Assembly (NCBI GenBank): GCA_036877525.1
Contig: JAZGTH010000146.1
Location: 1 to 64,000, forward strand
Direction: 5' to 3'
Length of the DNA: 64,000 bases
Origin: Chromobotia macracanthus
Lineage: Eukaryota > Chordata > Actinopteri > Cypriniformes > Botiidae
The notes under the pieces are model-generated. The model made no database searches, was not told the DNA's origin, and worked only from the letters and a program-made list of their open reading frames with translations. The position numbers and the translations under genes were made by a program. The first letter of the stretch is position 1. Every line of letters begins with the position of its first letter. Shown piece after piece: positions 37,862 through 49,019 of the stretch.

Positions 37862-38229
37862 CCATAATACATGATTTTTATATACCTTCTCATATTGCTC
37901 AGCTAGACAGACCCCTAGTGTCAATATTAGATGAGGCAAAATGTTCAAATTTTACTGTAGCTGAAATCAACCTTTTTAAACTTGTACATAAATCCTGTTT
38001 AAATGATCAAAACTGCTACCTCTTATGAAAGGAATGCTACTACACTTCTACCAAGGGCCAGAGTGCCCAGATTCAGTTAGCAGTTTGGTCAGATCTGCTT
38101 GATTTACGAGTGGTCTCTCTTGAGGTGCTTGGTGTGCACATAAATGACCCTGGTGTAAGGAAATGCTTGACCAGCATAGAAGCCTTACTTAAAAGCCACA
38201 CGGAGTGCTTCAGGGTCCCAGTCTTTTAA
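37862..38229 (+). pseudogene. Unidentified open stretch in two frames
   Basis: One frame reads VSILDEAKCSNFTVAEINLF and on to SCLNDQNCYLL before a stop at about 38026. A second frame starts at once and stays open to a stop at 38227-38229, reading ECYYTSTKGQSAQIQLAVWS, then LEVLGVHINDPGVRKCLTSI and EALLKSHTECF. It is preceded by an acceptor-like CCTGCAG at 37854-37860. Cys-rich and helix-like in composition; I do not recognise the family. The frame change could be a frameshift in a dead gene or chance. The sequence is cleaner than the surrounding AT-rich DNA. Confidence 0.25.
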
Positions 38230-38915
38230 TATTTTTCCTTTACCCCTCTATGAATAAAACAATAAAATTTGAGAATGTGCATAGCAAATATATACATTTT
38301 AAATATATATTGTTTATTTGTTTTAAAAAAAAGGGAAAGGTACATAGATCAGGATTACTTTTTAATCTTCTGTTTTGGGGTGTAGCATTCTAGTTTGTAT
38401 GCCGTTTGTCTGTATGTCTTTCCTCCGCTAAACATTGCACAGTCAGCATGTGCACAATGGAATGTTTCCCCTTGCAGGAAGGAGACGTGAAGTCATGTCG
38501 TTTTTAAGAATAACAAACAAATCAGCAAAGAAATGTCACATTGTATTAATTGTTAGGCTGCACAATGCTCACACACTGCAGGCTAGCAATGTGTGTCTGT
38601 TGATGGCTCCCTACTCTCTGATCTTTCTTACATTTTCAGTAATTCTTCACTGTAAACTAATTGTGAAGTCTAAATGCAGAGTGTTCATGAAAAACATTCT
38701 GAGACTAAAAGGTGTGAGACCACACATGGGCACAAGATGCTTTTGCTGCTAAAACTGTTGCATGCAGGCTCTGTGTAAACACTAAAGGACCTCCTGACCT
38801 CCTGAAGCCATGTAATAGCATTGGGTAAAGATCAAATATAAATTAGATGAAATCATTGAAATCTAGTTAGTTTCTATTTTTTTTAAATCGTTTGTTTTCT
38901 TTTTATTCTTATTCT
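38230..38915. other. Spacer, no gene seen
   Basis: A 105-codon frame at 38435-38752 has no recognised domain or splice context. Confidence 0.5.
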
Positions 38916-38919
38916 TCTT

Positions 38920-39125
38920 CTGCTCTTGAAATCTATGGCAGCCCATAGAACCGTAAATAGGAAAGTTATTAAATTTGGCACACAGATAAAGGACAGTCTG
39001 AATTGTAACCATAGCCAATTTGGGGTCTCTACCCCAAACTCTCTAGCGCCACCAACAGTTCAAAATCTTATTCATGTTTATGCACATAACTTTTGACTCA
39101 TAAGATTATTTTATAGTCTGTTTTT
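38920..39125 (+). repeat. Dispersed fish repeat (CTATGGCAGCCCATAGAACC type)
   Basis: TTCTTCTTCTGCTCTTGAAA, TCTATGGCAGCCCATAGAAC, AAATTTGGCACACAGATAAA, TTGGGGTCTCTACCCC and CTCTAGCGCCACCAACAG appear in the order typical of a widespread repeat of cyprinid-like genomes (by familiarity). Confidence 0.7.
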
Positions 39126-40355
39126 CACAGAAACATACAAGTCTTCAGAAGACTTGTAATATAGCAGAATCATGTTGATTACTTTTATGGTCCTTATTTG
39201 TCATTTGTGGAGCTTGATGGCCCCAAACCCCATTACCATTTATAATATGGAAAACTATACTAAGTAGTATGTAAAAGAACAAGTGCACACAGGTCTCTGC
39301 CTTCATTGTCGTTGTCTCATCTGTCAGCACTGCTTTTCTGTCTGTCCATGTGTAAATGTGACTGCACAGGAAGAGGATGAGTCCAGCAGATGGACAGTGA
39401 CCTTCTGATCTCCACTTACGGACTCCGTGAAGCTCTAAATTTATATATGTCAGGCCTCCTAAATTGCAGACACAAAGCATTAGGTTAGGCTTTTTCTTTT
39501 TTTTTTTTTTACATGTTTTTTAGGTTTTGTTTTATATGTCATTCAGACAAATAAAAGTTTTGTAGTACTTACAAGTGAATCTCACAAACCCTGGGTCACA
39601 TTTAATCCCAAAATCAAAGGAGAAATAAGAAGTTATATAAGAAGTATTTTTTTAAAATGTAAAAATGGCGAAAAGTAACAATGCAAATTGATACAATGCA
39701 ATATTATTATATTTTATAAAATATATTTTTATTTCAGAGTAAAATCATATAGACATCTTTTGTAAGATTCACCCACATACGCAGTTTTAATTGCCTTTAG
39801 ATTATTATATGCACTGGATAGGACAAGAGAAGCGATGTAATGTGACTGGCTGATGTATGCCAGTGTAATTTATCCTGCTCACTGCCCAAAGGTCAACTGG
39901 GGGTAAAAATGGAAAGAGCTATTGAGGAGCAGGGTCGAATGTGGGCAATGTTTTCAGAGTTGTCTCTGATATATCTGTCCACCTTTGGGAGAGACATCAA
40001 ACATCTGTTTCCTTCTTTTTGGCCTGAAATAGACCAGAATAACCTCATTATTAGCCATCACCGTGTCAAACTAAGATGATTACACCTTTAGTAATTTCTT
40101 TATATTACTATAACTACTTGCTTTAATTTAATAATGCGCTTATTCAAGAACACAAACACGCGTATAAAAATAAAGTATTAAATGCTGTAGTTCATTGTTT
40201 ACACATTGTTTACATTATTCCAGTGTCTGAAAGTTTATTATGAAACCTGTTTATATTGCCCTCTCAAAATCAAATTCCCAAGTCACTATCACAATATCTG
40301 ATTTAGCCTGTTTATACTTATAAAAATAAAAATGTGATATGTTCTCCACCTCTCT
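39126..40355. other. Spacer, no gene seen
   Basis: AT-rich spacer. A short stretch at 39895-40080 is less AT-rich and appears unique, but has no sustained open frame. Confidence 0.45.
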
Positions 40356-40373
40356 TCCTGTTTGTCACAGCCA

Positions 40374-40458
40374 CCAAGAAAAGTGAAAGCTGAAAGTAAA
40401 ACATCTCACTATCGGCTAAGTGTGCGTGTGCAGGAAATCAGTTACATGTTGTTGACAG
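40374..40458 (+). promoter_or_regulatory. Candidate interferon-type element and first exon
   Basis: GAAAAGTGAAAGCTGAAAG at about 40378 has three GAAA-type half-sites as found in interferon-response/IRF elements. About 50 bp later TGTTGTTGACAG is followed by GTGAGTTGGG, a strong splice donor with the exon ending at 40458. No coding frame or downstream exon was recognised, so this may be an untranslated first exon of an unknown + strand transcript or coincidence. Confidence 0.25.
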
Positions 40459-40469
40459 GTGAGTTGGGT

Positions 40470-43000
40470 TTACTGTAGTTTACTGTTCAACAATACAGAA
40501 TACCAGCTTTCTCCTTACCCTCAGGTCTTACTGGAACGTTCTTCACATTCCATGCTTACATAAAATGTAAGAGTTTTTGTTAAATGCTGCTTTTAAAACT
40601 TTATTTATTTCTTTCATAACATTATATATATTACACACACACACGTGTGGAATATGGAACAATTATAGTTCATAATTGTTATTGAGCCTTTTGTGCATTT
40701 GTCACGACAGCTGCACAGGCTCTATACAGGAAACAGAGATTATTAGTTCACCTAATGTGAGTCTTTGGCTCTGTCCCAAATGGCACGCTTGATGGGCACT
40801 TTATACGTGTTTGTGAAGTTAATAAGACCCTAGGGTTTTCTGTTTGTCATTTTAATGTTTGATAAATGTGTGCACTGTTCTCTAGACACTGATCCAAAGA
40901 CCTAGTTGGGGCGAGAACAAATCACAGAAAACTTCTGTTTCAAGTAGCTTATATGTGGTTGATGTGTGAGAGGGGAACAAAAGACTCAAAAGACATAATT
41001 AGGACCCAGCTGATTTCTGAGCTAACTAATAATTTCTGTTTCCCATCATGTTTTTTTGCTCTTATGCATTTTCATGAATTGCTAAAATTTTCAAAAATTT
41101 TCAAATAGAAAAAAAATAAACATGGTTGAGGAAGTTTGCTGTTCAAAATTAAACCACACCACCCCCCAAAACAGTTCATAACCGACTGTCCTTTGATCAG
41201 CACATTTCAATCAGACAATTTTACTTTCTATCTCAATCTCTCTGCCTGACACAGACACACATTCACAAATTCTGTTGTTGCTGGCTATTGTTAAAATATG
41301 CTGATCACAGAAGTATCATTACAAACGAGTCACTGAGTCAATCAGCTAAACCTGTTTCTACAGTTGTGTCAATAGTATACACAATAATAGTATACGTGTG
41401 TGTGTGTGTGTGTGTTTTGCAAGTTATCCAGAAGACTCAGTTTACTACGTCTCCATTCCAATATGGCGGATGACTTCTTTTTAGTGGCCTAAACGGACTT
41501 ATTTACTGAAATAGCAGCTAATGAGGTATCTATAAATCTACAATTTAGCATGTTTTGGAAAACTGATCTGTGCGTCATTATTTATGAACTGTCTTCTATA
41601 ATATATTTATAAAATTTGCTCATATCCATATATGTTATATAATATTCCATATTTGTTTATCTGGGTCTCATTTATTTTTGTGTTACCACACCCCAGTCTT
41701 GGCATTATCATACAGCACGTCCAAATCACTGCATATTTTATACAGTATTTCATATATTCACTACCTTTGTACTGTATACAACAGTATATGTTCTTGCTAT
41801 ATATGGTTACCATAGAACTTTGAAGAGTGCTCAATTTGAATTGTACAGTTATAACTACAGCAGATGTTGATATGATTCTCCTGAGGCATTGTAGACATTC
41901 CCCGCAAAGACTGTAAAGATCAGCAAAGACTGTCATTGATGTTAAAGTAAGATGTCCTAGAGCCTAAAGCCATTCTGCCAAATGTGACAGATAGCCCATG
42001 ACCTAATCATGTGGTCTTAGGTGACACACCTTGACTACCTGCCTGCACACGCTCTACAGTCAATCAATAGTGTTCACAAAATGTGCATCTGCTCTCTCTT
42101 GGAAACCGAAACTTATGCAACTTGCTATTTCCTATAACCCTGTAAACATTCTGGGTATATCCCACAATACTAATAGGCAGACCATTAGTCAGAAGGGAAA
42201 AGGTGTAGTTAGACTACAACCCAACGTAATGTCTTGTTGCTACTGTATCTAGTGTTTGTAGTTTATACCAGTGATTCCTACCTGATAAATTTATTCAGGT
42301 TTCAGGGGGATTTTGCTTTATAAATTTTCAAAAAGTTACCATAAGAAATAATTACAATGGAAAGATAATTACAAATAATCTGAAGACTTAATTACCTAAT
42401 TACCTTAACGTAATTACCTTGTTAACATAAACTTTTTATGAAAATAAAATCATATGTCACTTTCATAGAGTACATATAAAAACAAAGATTTTAAATGATA
42501 GCAGAAGTGAACAGATTTGTGGTTGGTGTTGATGACGGGCTATTTGAACCTTACTGATGGGACTGATGGGTGTACGTGAGACAGGAACACGGTTTGATAT
42601 GATATGCAAATTAATGATGGTGCAAAAACTAGTGAATTACAGGAGTATAGGAAGTTGCAGATCTGTTTTTATTATGGGAATTTCCATGGAACCACGGTGG
42701 GAGGGTTTATGGGAAGAATTTCAGTGAGTAACACTCAGTGATAGACGACACCATGCTGGAAGCTCCTTAGACATGCCTCACAAACATGTAGCAACAGGAG
42801 CTGTAAGCAAAACATTGTCCTGACACTCATATTTCCACAGATTTTTTTATAGGCTGTTACATTACTTCATTAGATGTAATTGGAAACAACAATAGTTATT
42901 TTTAATAGTTAATCATTAATTCCCACTATCTGTAATTGGAAGTTGAATGTTGTATTTAATCATTTTGTCAGCTAGAATTAATCTAAATAGTTATTTTTTG
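40470..43000. other. Spacer with a (TG)n microsatellite at 41395-41415
   Basis: The only clear simple repeat is ACG(TG)9-10 at about 41395-41415. A short near-palindrome ACACACACACACGTGTGG lies at about 40634. No gene was recognised in this stretch. Confidence 0.55.
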
Positions 43001-43122
43001 GTTACACTTTATTTTGATAGTCCACTTTAGACATTGTACTAATTGCAAGTAGCTTTAAGTAACTATAAGTAACTCACTAGCGTGCATACCCCCTAAAGTG
43101 GACTATTGAAATAAAATGTTAC
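43001..43122. repeat. MITE with about 30-bp inverted repeats
   Basis: The left end GTTACACTTTATTTTGATAG (then TCCACTTTAG) is mirrored at the right end CTAAAGTGGACTATTGAAAT (then AAAATGTTAC). The 122-bp element has a short internal core with TAAGTAACT words. This is a typical small non-autonomous DNA transposon. Confidence 0.85.
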
Positions 43123-43384
43123 TTTTAATTTGTAGTCTTTACACAGATGAGAATAATACTGTGTAAAACGTGATGTGTTTGATGTTTGCACACACTTATA
43201 CAAACAAAACAAACAAGAAAGACATTCAGTTATCAAAACTGTTTTCTGCTCAAATTAATATTCCATTTTTTTTTTGAAGCATCAGTTTATTTTGGAAAGT
43301 TGCTTCATGCTACTGTAATCCAGTCAACAAACCTGTCGAACTAAACCTATCTACCTTCCTGTGTAAAGCATATTACAACGTTGA

Positions 43385-43500
43385 CAGGATGTTGGTTTCA
43401 GGGTGTTATTTTTATCATGTTGCTAGGTTGTTCTAGTTGGTTACTAGAATGTTGCTATAGGTGCTTGCCAGGATGTTTGGGGTGGTTGCAAAGAAGTTGT
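43385..43500 (+). repeat. Degenerate GTTGCTAGG-type repeat
   Basis: Loose repeats of GTTGCTAGGTTGTTCT / GGTTACTAGAATGTTGCTAT / GGTGGTTGC. The same family appears reversed in the nek3 intron at about 19465-19500 and in the duplicate at about 33595-33660 (CCTAGCAACTGCG, CACAACACCCTAGCA). Confidence 0.6.
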
Positions 43501-44780
43501 TTATTGGCCCATGTTAAAAGACCCCACCCACAAGAAACATACGCAATGACATTCTAGATATAGCTTGAAACCATCCTGTAGGATGTTTCACCTTTTTATA
43601 AAAATTATAAAGTCTAATTACTATTATTGGCATTGTCGATTAGTGGCTTGCTGGGTGAGGGATTTCAAAGTTTGAATAACTGACTATTAGCTAAATCAAT
43701 CACCTTTAGTTAAGCAACAGGATTATCACAGTCAATGAAATGTTATTAATCTAAGGATAACAAATCTTGCTCAGATAGAAAATATTTCTTCGGTTTTACT
43801 AGTTTATTGTGACACTGCTTTGACTGTTTGTTCTAACTCTGACTGGTGTTATGCAAGGCAATGCTGATACAGATCCTCCCATGTGCTTTGATAAGACTTG
43901 TTTGTGGTTTGAGAAGCCTGGATTTTAAGACAACAAAACTTATGTCTTCGTCCCTTTCTAACTGCAGTTGAAGTGCTTCTTATTGGGACGATAATGCTGA
44001 AGAAAGAGAGAGAGTGAATTTTGCAGTTTTTTTGCAAAAGTACTGCGGCAGTACCATGGTACAATATGACGAGTCATGCACAGTAAGGCCAGGAATGTGC
44101 AGTCGTAAATGAAAAAGTACACAGATTCAAATTGCACAAAAACACACGTTAGGTATTCATCAGACTGCACACTTGCTATGCGCTAGCCAAGCATTTTGGT
44201 ATGCATTTGCACACTTACATAGAGTGTTCCTGGAATTAGCCACTGTAACCAGTGTGAGAAATTAAATGTTTTGCAGAGTTTTTCATATGATATCACAAAC
44301 AAGCAAATCAGCTGCAATTTTCTTATATCACACTGATAATGTTAATGTCCCTTAACTGTTTTCCTGTGGGACATATTTGTAGGTTTTAACTTTCCAAACA
44401 AATGCAGTATAATCCACAGAAAAAGGACAAAAAAAGGGAATGTAAGGACAAAAACAATTGACCCCCAAATTACTAACTGACACACGCACATGTCTGCGGC
44501 TATGCATGACTAATGCTAAGCCCCAAGCCACACAGATAAAAACAAGCCAGGGTCCTGAGGTTTTAGTCAAAACACACATACAGATTCTGCCCAGAACCTT
44601 TGGTCAGCAGTAAAAAAATACAGGCACATGGTTGATGTTATGTTTGAAAATCAAAACAGCGTTTCGCGTGCTTATGTAGCTGCTTATGTAGCTGACGCAC
44701 AGCACCACATAATGGGAGAGGAACACATGAGCTGTCCACATGTTATAAATTTGTCATTTACTCTGAAAAAAGTTTCATAC
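43501..44780. other. Spacer, no gene seen
   Basis: Contains only short open frames without recognised domains. GCTTATGTAGCT is duplicated in tandem at about 44670-44695. Confidence 0.5.
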
Positions 44781-44784
44781 CACC

Positions 44785-44955
44785 AGTGGCTTAGATAAAT
44801 TGGATATGGTAAATTGCCTTTAGCTGTTTGTGTGAAAATGTGTGTGTCTGTGAATGTACCCTGAGAATGTACCCTGTCTATGGCCCAAGATGCTGGGGTG
44901 GACTTCAACCCCCCATGACCCTGGAAGAGGACAAGTGGGTTCAGAGGATGGATGT
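44785..44955 (+). repeat. Dispersed fish repeat fragment (GGATGGATG tail type)
   Basis: GTGGCTTAGATAAATTGGAT, then TGTGTGTCTGTGAATGTACC, ATGCTGGGGTGGACTTC, CCCCCCATGACCCTGGAAG, GACAAGTGGGTTCAGAGGAT and GGATG are in the order of a common fish retroposon 3' part. Heavily mutated. Confidence 0.6.
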
Positions 44956-44959
44956 ACTA

Positions 44960-46600
44960 TTATTATCGCATATAATATCTTGGTATCTTGCTGTTGGCAA
45001 GTTGTTTCATCAAAAACTGTTGACTGATAAACTTGACTGAGACAAAGTTATAGAGGTATAGAGGTAACTAGCATAGGTATCACCATTAATTTTGTTGAAT
45101 TTAATTAGAAATGTTTGTGTTTATATTAAAATACCTTTGGTTGACAAATCTTTCACTTTCACTTAAACTTTTATTGCTCAGAGGCTGCTCATTCACAGCT
45201 CAGGAGATTTGATGAGGTTCTCAGTTGTTTCATGAATCAGCTCAGATATTTCCTTCCATTTACCTTAGTAGAATTAGTACATTTATGCAATCAGGTACAA
45301 TTCAGGATTTCAGACCACTTCAAATGTCCTCACAAGTTTTTAGGGTGTTATGCAAAAATACTTACCTACATAAACACATGCACACACACAAACATACATG
45401 AACACACATCAGGATCACTTCTTTCACACCCCGGATGACGCACAAAGATTCAGTGGTGTGAGAGACTTGAGATTTGTGTATTGGATACAGTGAATGTGTG
45501 TTTTGTGTGCTCTGGCTATTCTCAATCGCAGCCCCAGGGGGAGAGCTGTTAGTGTGATAAGACTGTACTCAGAGCAGTGAGATTCGTTTACATACAAGAC
45601 TGGTGTAGTTTAGATAATTTTAACATTACAACCAAGACCAGGAACACCACCCAAACACACACTTCTCTGATATCTCTTTGACATGAAGAGGACATTATTT
45701 ATGTGTGTTTATCCTCAAGTGCAATAACATTTGCCATTTTAAATTCCTGAAATATCTGACACTGCAAAATTGCCTTGTTTAGGGGCCTTGTAAAATATGT
45801 TACTGCCTGCCAACTAGTTTTGTTACAATGGTGCAAAATGTAAGTGTATAGCGATAATTGTAAGATAGTATTAGGAAATGGGTGTTAAAACTTTGTACAG
45901 AATGTGTTTTGAGTATTATCGGTTGTCTGATGTTTTTTTACTAGTTTTAAAGATCACTCAAAATTCTGTCATTTACCCATGCTGTACCTGTATTAATGTC
46001 TTTTAATAAAGACAAAGGGAAAGGTGGAACCTGCAATTTAGTGTTTCGAACAAATATGACAACAGAAAGGCAAATGTTAGATTGCAGCTTTAACTTTCTC
46101 ACTACACTGTAAATGTTAGACTTTAGGAATAGTCTAAATGTTAAAAATGTGTAATATCTGTAAATGTCTAGAAGACTAGTGTGATGGTTTGTGGTTGCAT
46201 GTGAGAAACCTGTTTGTAGCTCCACTACAGTGTGTGATCGGTTACTGGAATTATCTCTTTGCTTTCTTCCTTCTCCCTGCCAAAACATCCAAAATTACAG
46301 CCAGTCATGCACACACAAATATATATGTACAGAAATTATGCTCTTTATGACTTATTAATCATGCACACATATGTGTGCTGTTAGCTGTGGTTAGCTAAAT
46401 GTTCTGTTTGGTTTCAAGAGTGTTGACTCACACGTTGGTTCACATTCATTTCACAATCTATGGGCTTTCTGTTTAGTTCCTCTGCAAAAAAGTTAATTAT
46501 ATCCCTTGCTTACAAAGGGGTGAAGTTTGGTACAGTGCAGTATTGCAGGGAAAAAGCCTACATCTTATTCCCTATACCTCCCACCCCCACTCCCACAGTC
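44960..46600. other. Spacer, no gene seen
   Basis: Unique-looking sequence with short frames only. A possible remnant of the GTTCACCC-type repeat lies at about 45950-46020. Confidence 0.45.
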
Positions 46601-46629
46601 TACTTTAACCATTGTTGTACTTCAACTCT

Positions 46630-46790
46630 ACTGCTTCTGATTCATTCATACCCCGGGGAGGCTGTTATCTGATTGGTTCCTATCTGTAAAGTCTGCCCCA
46701 CACCCAGTCCTAATCCTAACCATAGTAGGGAGAAACAGGGGTTGCGTAATCTAAGAGGAGCCAGATTTTCAAATTCAATATTGGGAATTG
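46630..46790. repeat. Dispersed repeat, copy 2 (paralogous to 24265-24400)
   Basis: CTGCTTCTGATTCATTCATA, CCCCGGGGAGGCTGTTATC, CCTAATCCTAACCATAGTAG and GGAGAAACAGG match 24265-24400 in the same order. Immediately right (46830-47025) a further degenerate repeat has GGAACCAAA / GTTAGCTGGG words. Confidence 0.7.
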
Positions 46791-47059
46791 TGCCATGTGA
46801 ATTCAATTCAGAACAAATGATAATTTGAAAACCAAATAATAATTTTCTAGGAACATTATTTGCAACCAAAAAATTGTGTTCCCAGGATGTTCTACAAACC
46901 TTAAACTAATATTGTATTTTCGTAAAAAAAACTTACCTAGCCAACCAAAAATGAAACTTAAAAAATGTTCTGGGAACCAAAAACATCCCAGAAAATTCTG
47001 GTTAGCTGGGTTACAACCTGATTTGCATAAATTCTTCAGCAAACCCGGGGCTAACATGT

Positions 47060-48490
47060 CAAAGACAGTATGAGCATGTAAACAACATGATCAACAGGCA
47101 CTGTTCATTTTTGGTGAATTCCACCCACAATATTCAAATCTATGGTTATGTTCAGAAAGACAGACTGCAGTGTGTTGTTTGCTTTGCTGAGAAGGGGATT
47201 GGCAGCAATCGGTCACTTCTTCAGGATCTGTACACTTCCATAACACTGACGTGGGAAGTTAAGATTGTGGCTTACCCTAGATGCATACTTTCTGACCCAC
47301 TCCCATCCAGCAGGATGCTGTGGCCCATTAGGACTAAAACTTCATGCCACAAAACAGTTTCTTTCCATCTGCAACTTGTCTCATCAACTACATTTGCCAC
47401 ACCGTGATCTCTTATCTGATCCCATGAACAGCATTACATTAACCAAAAAAAACACATTGGTGTTGTTCATATGCGTTACATTAAAGCACACAACCCAGAC
47501 TGCTACCCACTTGCCAAGTCATAAATTAAGAAATACTGTTTCCGTGTTCAAGCCTCCAGTTATTATAAATAAGACCACTACCTAAACAGCCATTGTTGAG
47601 CACTGTTTTTTCATATCACACATTTAAGCTATTCGTTTAAGCATTTAAGCTTTAGGCTTTCATAAACTCTGTGTACGTTACAGTCTCTAGTCCTGTGATG
47701 TCCCGACACCAAAATTTTAATGATTCATGAAAGATTTGTATGGCCATCTGGGATTTCAGTATGGAGGTAAAGGTTAGGATTGTAATTTTTTGGTAACTCT
47801 GAGAAAAATGTAATTATTTTCTTGTGTTATTAGGGAAAAAACATAGTCAAATACACTCTGAAATGCAGAAGTCAAATACACTGTGAAACTTATTTTGACA
47901 ACCGTTAAAATTGTAAAAGTTCTATTTCAATTGAAATTGACAAAAATATATTATTGTACAATAGAATGTACCTCAAAGTTATTACAATAATAATTATATT
48001 CTTTATAATAATATAACTTATTTAAATATTGTATTTAGAAAATCACGTTTGTCCATGTTTTAACTTGGTATACTTCTGTTGTACAGCACTTTGCCAAAAA
48101 TAAAAGTCTTTGATTACATTTTTAAAACATTGATTAAATTGTTCATTCATTAATCATTCATTTGATTATGTATAGCTTAATTTTTTATTTTTTCTGAGGG
48201 GAGACTTCCATACTTCCATTTATTCTGTTAGGGTCATTGTTACTGATAAGAATTATTGTTTAAAACCATATGACATTAAACCTTGATGTTTTCTGAGAAA
48301 TTATAACATGAAAATCTCATACTATTACAGCCCTAGTAAGCATAAACAAGGGTGATCACACAGAATTTCTAGTAATCCTTTAATGGATCTAACTAATCCT
48401 TTAAATTAGATTAGAACACTTAACTAATAGTAAATATTTAATACTAAATAGTTTTAGGCTTCATCTAGTTAAGACAGTTTTCAGATCTCT
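47060..48490. other. Spacer, no gene seen
   Basis: Overlapping + strand frames at 47087-47585 have no recognised domain. The rest is AT-rich. Confidence 0.45.
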
Positions 48491-48493
48491 AAG

Positions 48494-48805
48494 TCACACA
48501 CTCCTCCTCACGTCATCAGGAAATGAGCCAGTCAAAGGTGCAGACAAAGTAAACAACACCGTGTTGAGGTTTTTGAAGCTTTGAAGCTGGGCTGGAGGTG
48601 GCATGCTGGGTTTTGGATGCTGTGTTTGTGCAGGGTTAAGCTGTGGAGAAAAGACGGGTGTGTAACGCTTGTTAGAAGTTAGAAAACCTAATCCTGTGTT
48701 TGTCAAAAGCACCGTAGCTCCATCCTCAATACCAGAAGAATGACAAGCTGCTGAGAAGGACCAAAAAAACCCAACACAAACGGAGTGAAACAGGCACACA
48801 CCCAT
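48494..48805 (-). other. Unidentified open frame, Pro/Gln-rich
   Basis: A minus-strand frame of 103 codons contains PVFSPQLNPAQTQHPKPSMP and PPAQLQSFKNLNTVLF, ending in DDVRRSV. It lies in a locally GC-richer patch of an otherwise AT-rich spacer. No family is recognised and no flanking splice pair is convincing. It could be an untranslated exon, an old gene fragment or chance. Confidence 0.2.
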
Positions 48806-49019
48806 GTAAATCTACATTTGTGTGTAAAAGGTCTGTCAAGAAAATGTTTTTGTCATATTTTCTTAAAGTTCTTATCGTCCAAAACTTGCTTAACTTTTGT
48901 TATGCAAAATATGCTTTTTCATTCTGTTTTTTTAGATTTGTTTATGTGTGACTTGGTCGTGGTTTGCTTAAATTTATCCACTGCACACAAGCACAAAATG
49001 AAATTGAGGAACTAATGAT

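Noticed and set aside
41465..41495. ATGGCGGATGAC at a CCAATATGGCGG (YY1-like) site as a gene start
   Set aside because: The frame stops after nine codons without a donor, and the block looks like part of a dispersed repeat.
47087..47585. Two overlapping 106-codon + strand frames
   Set aside because: Overlap in different frames, no domain and no splice support.
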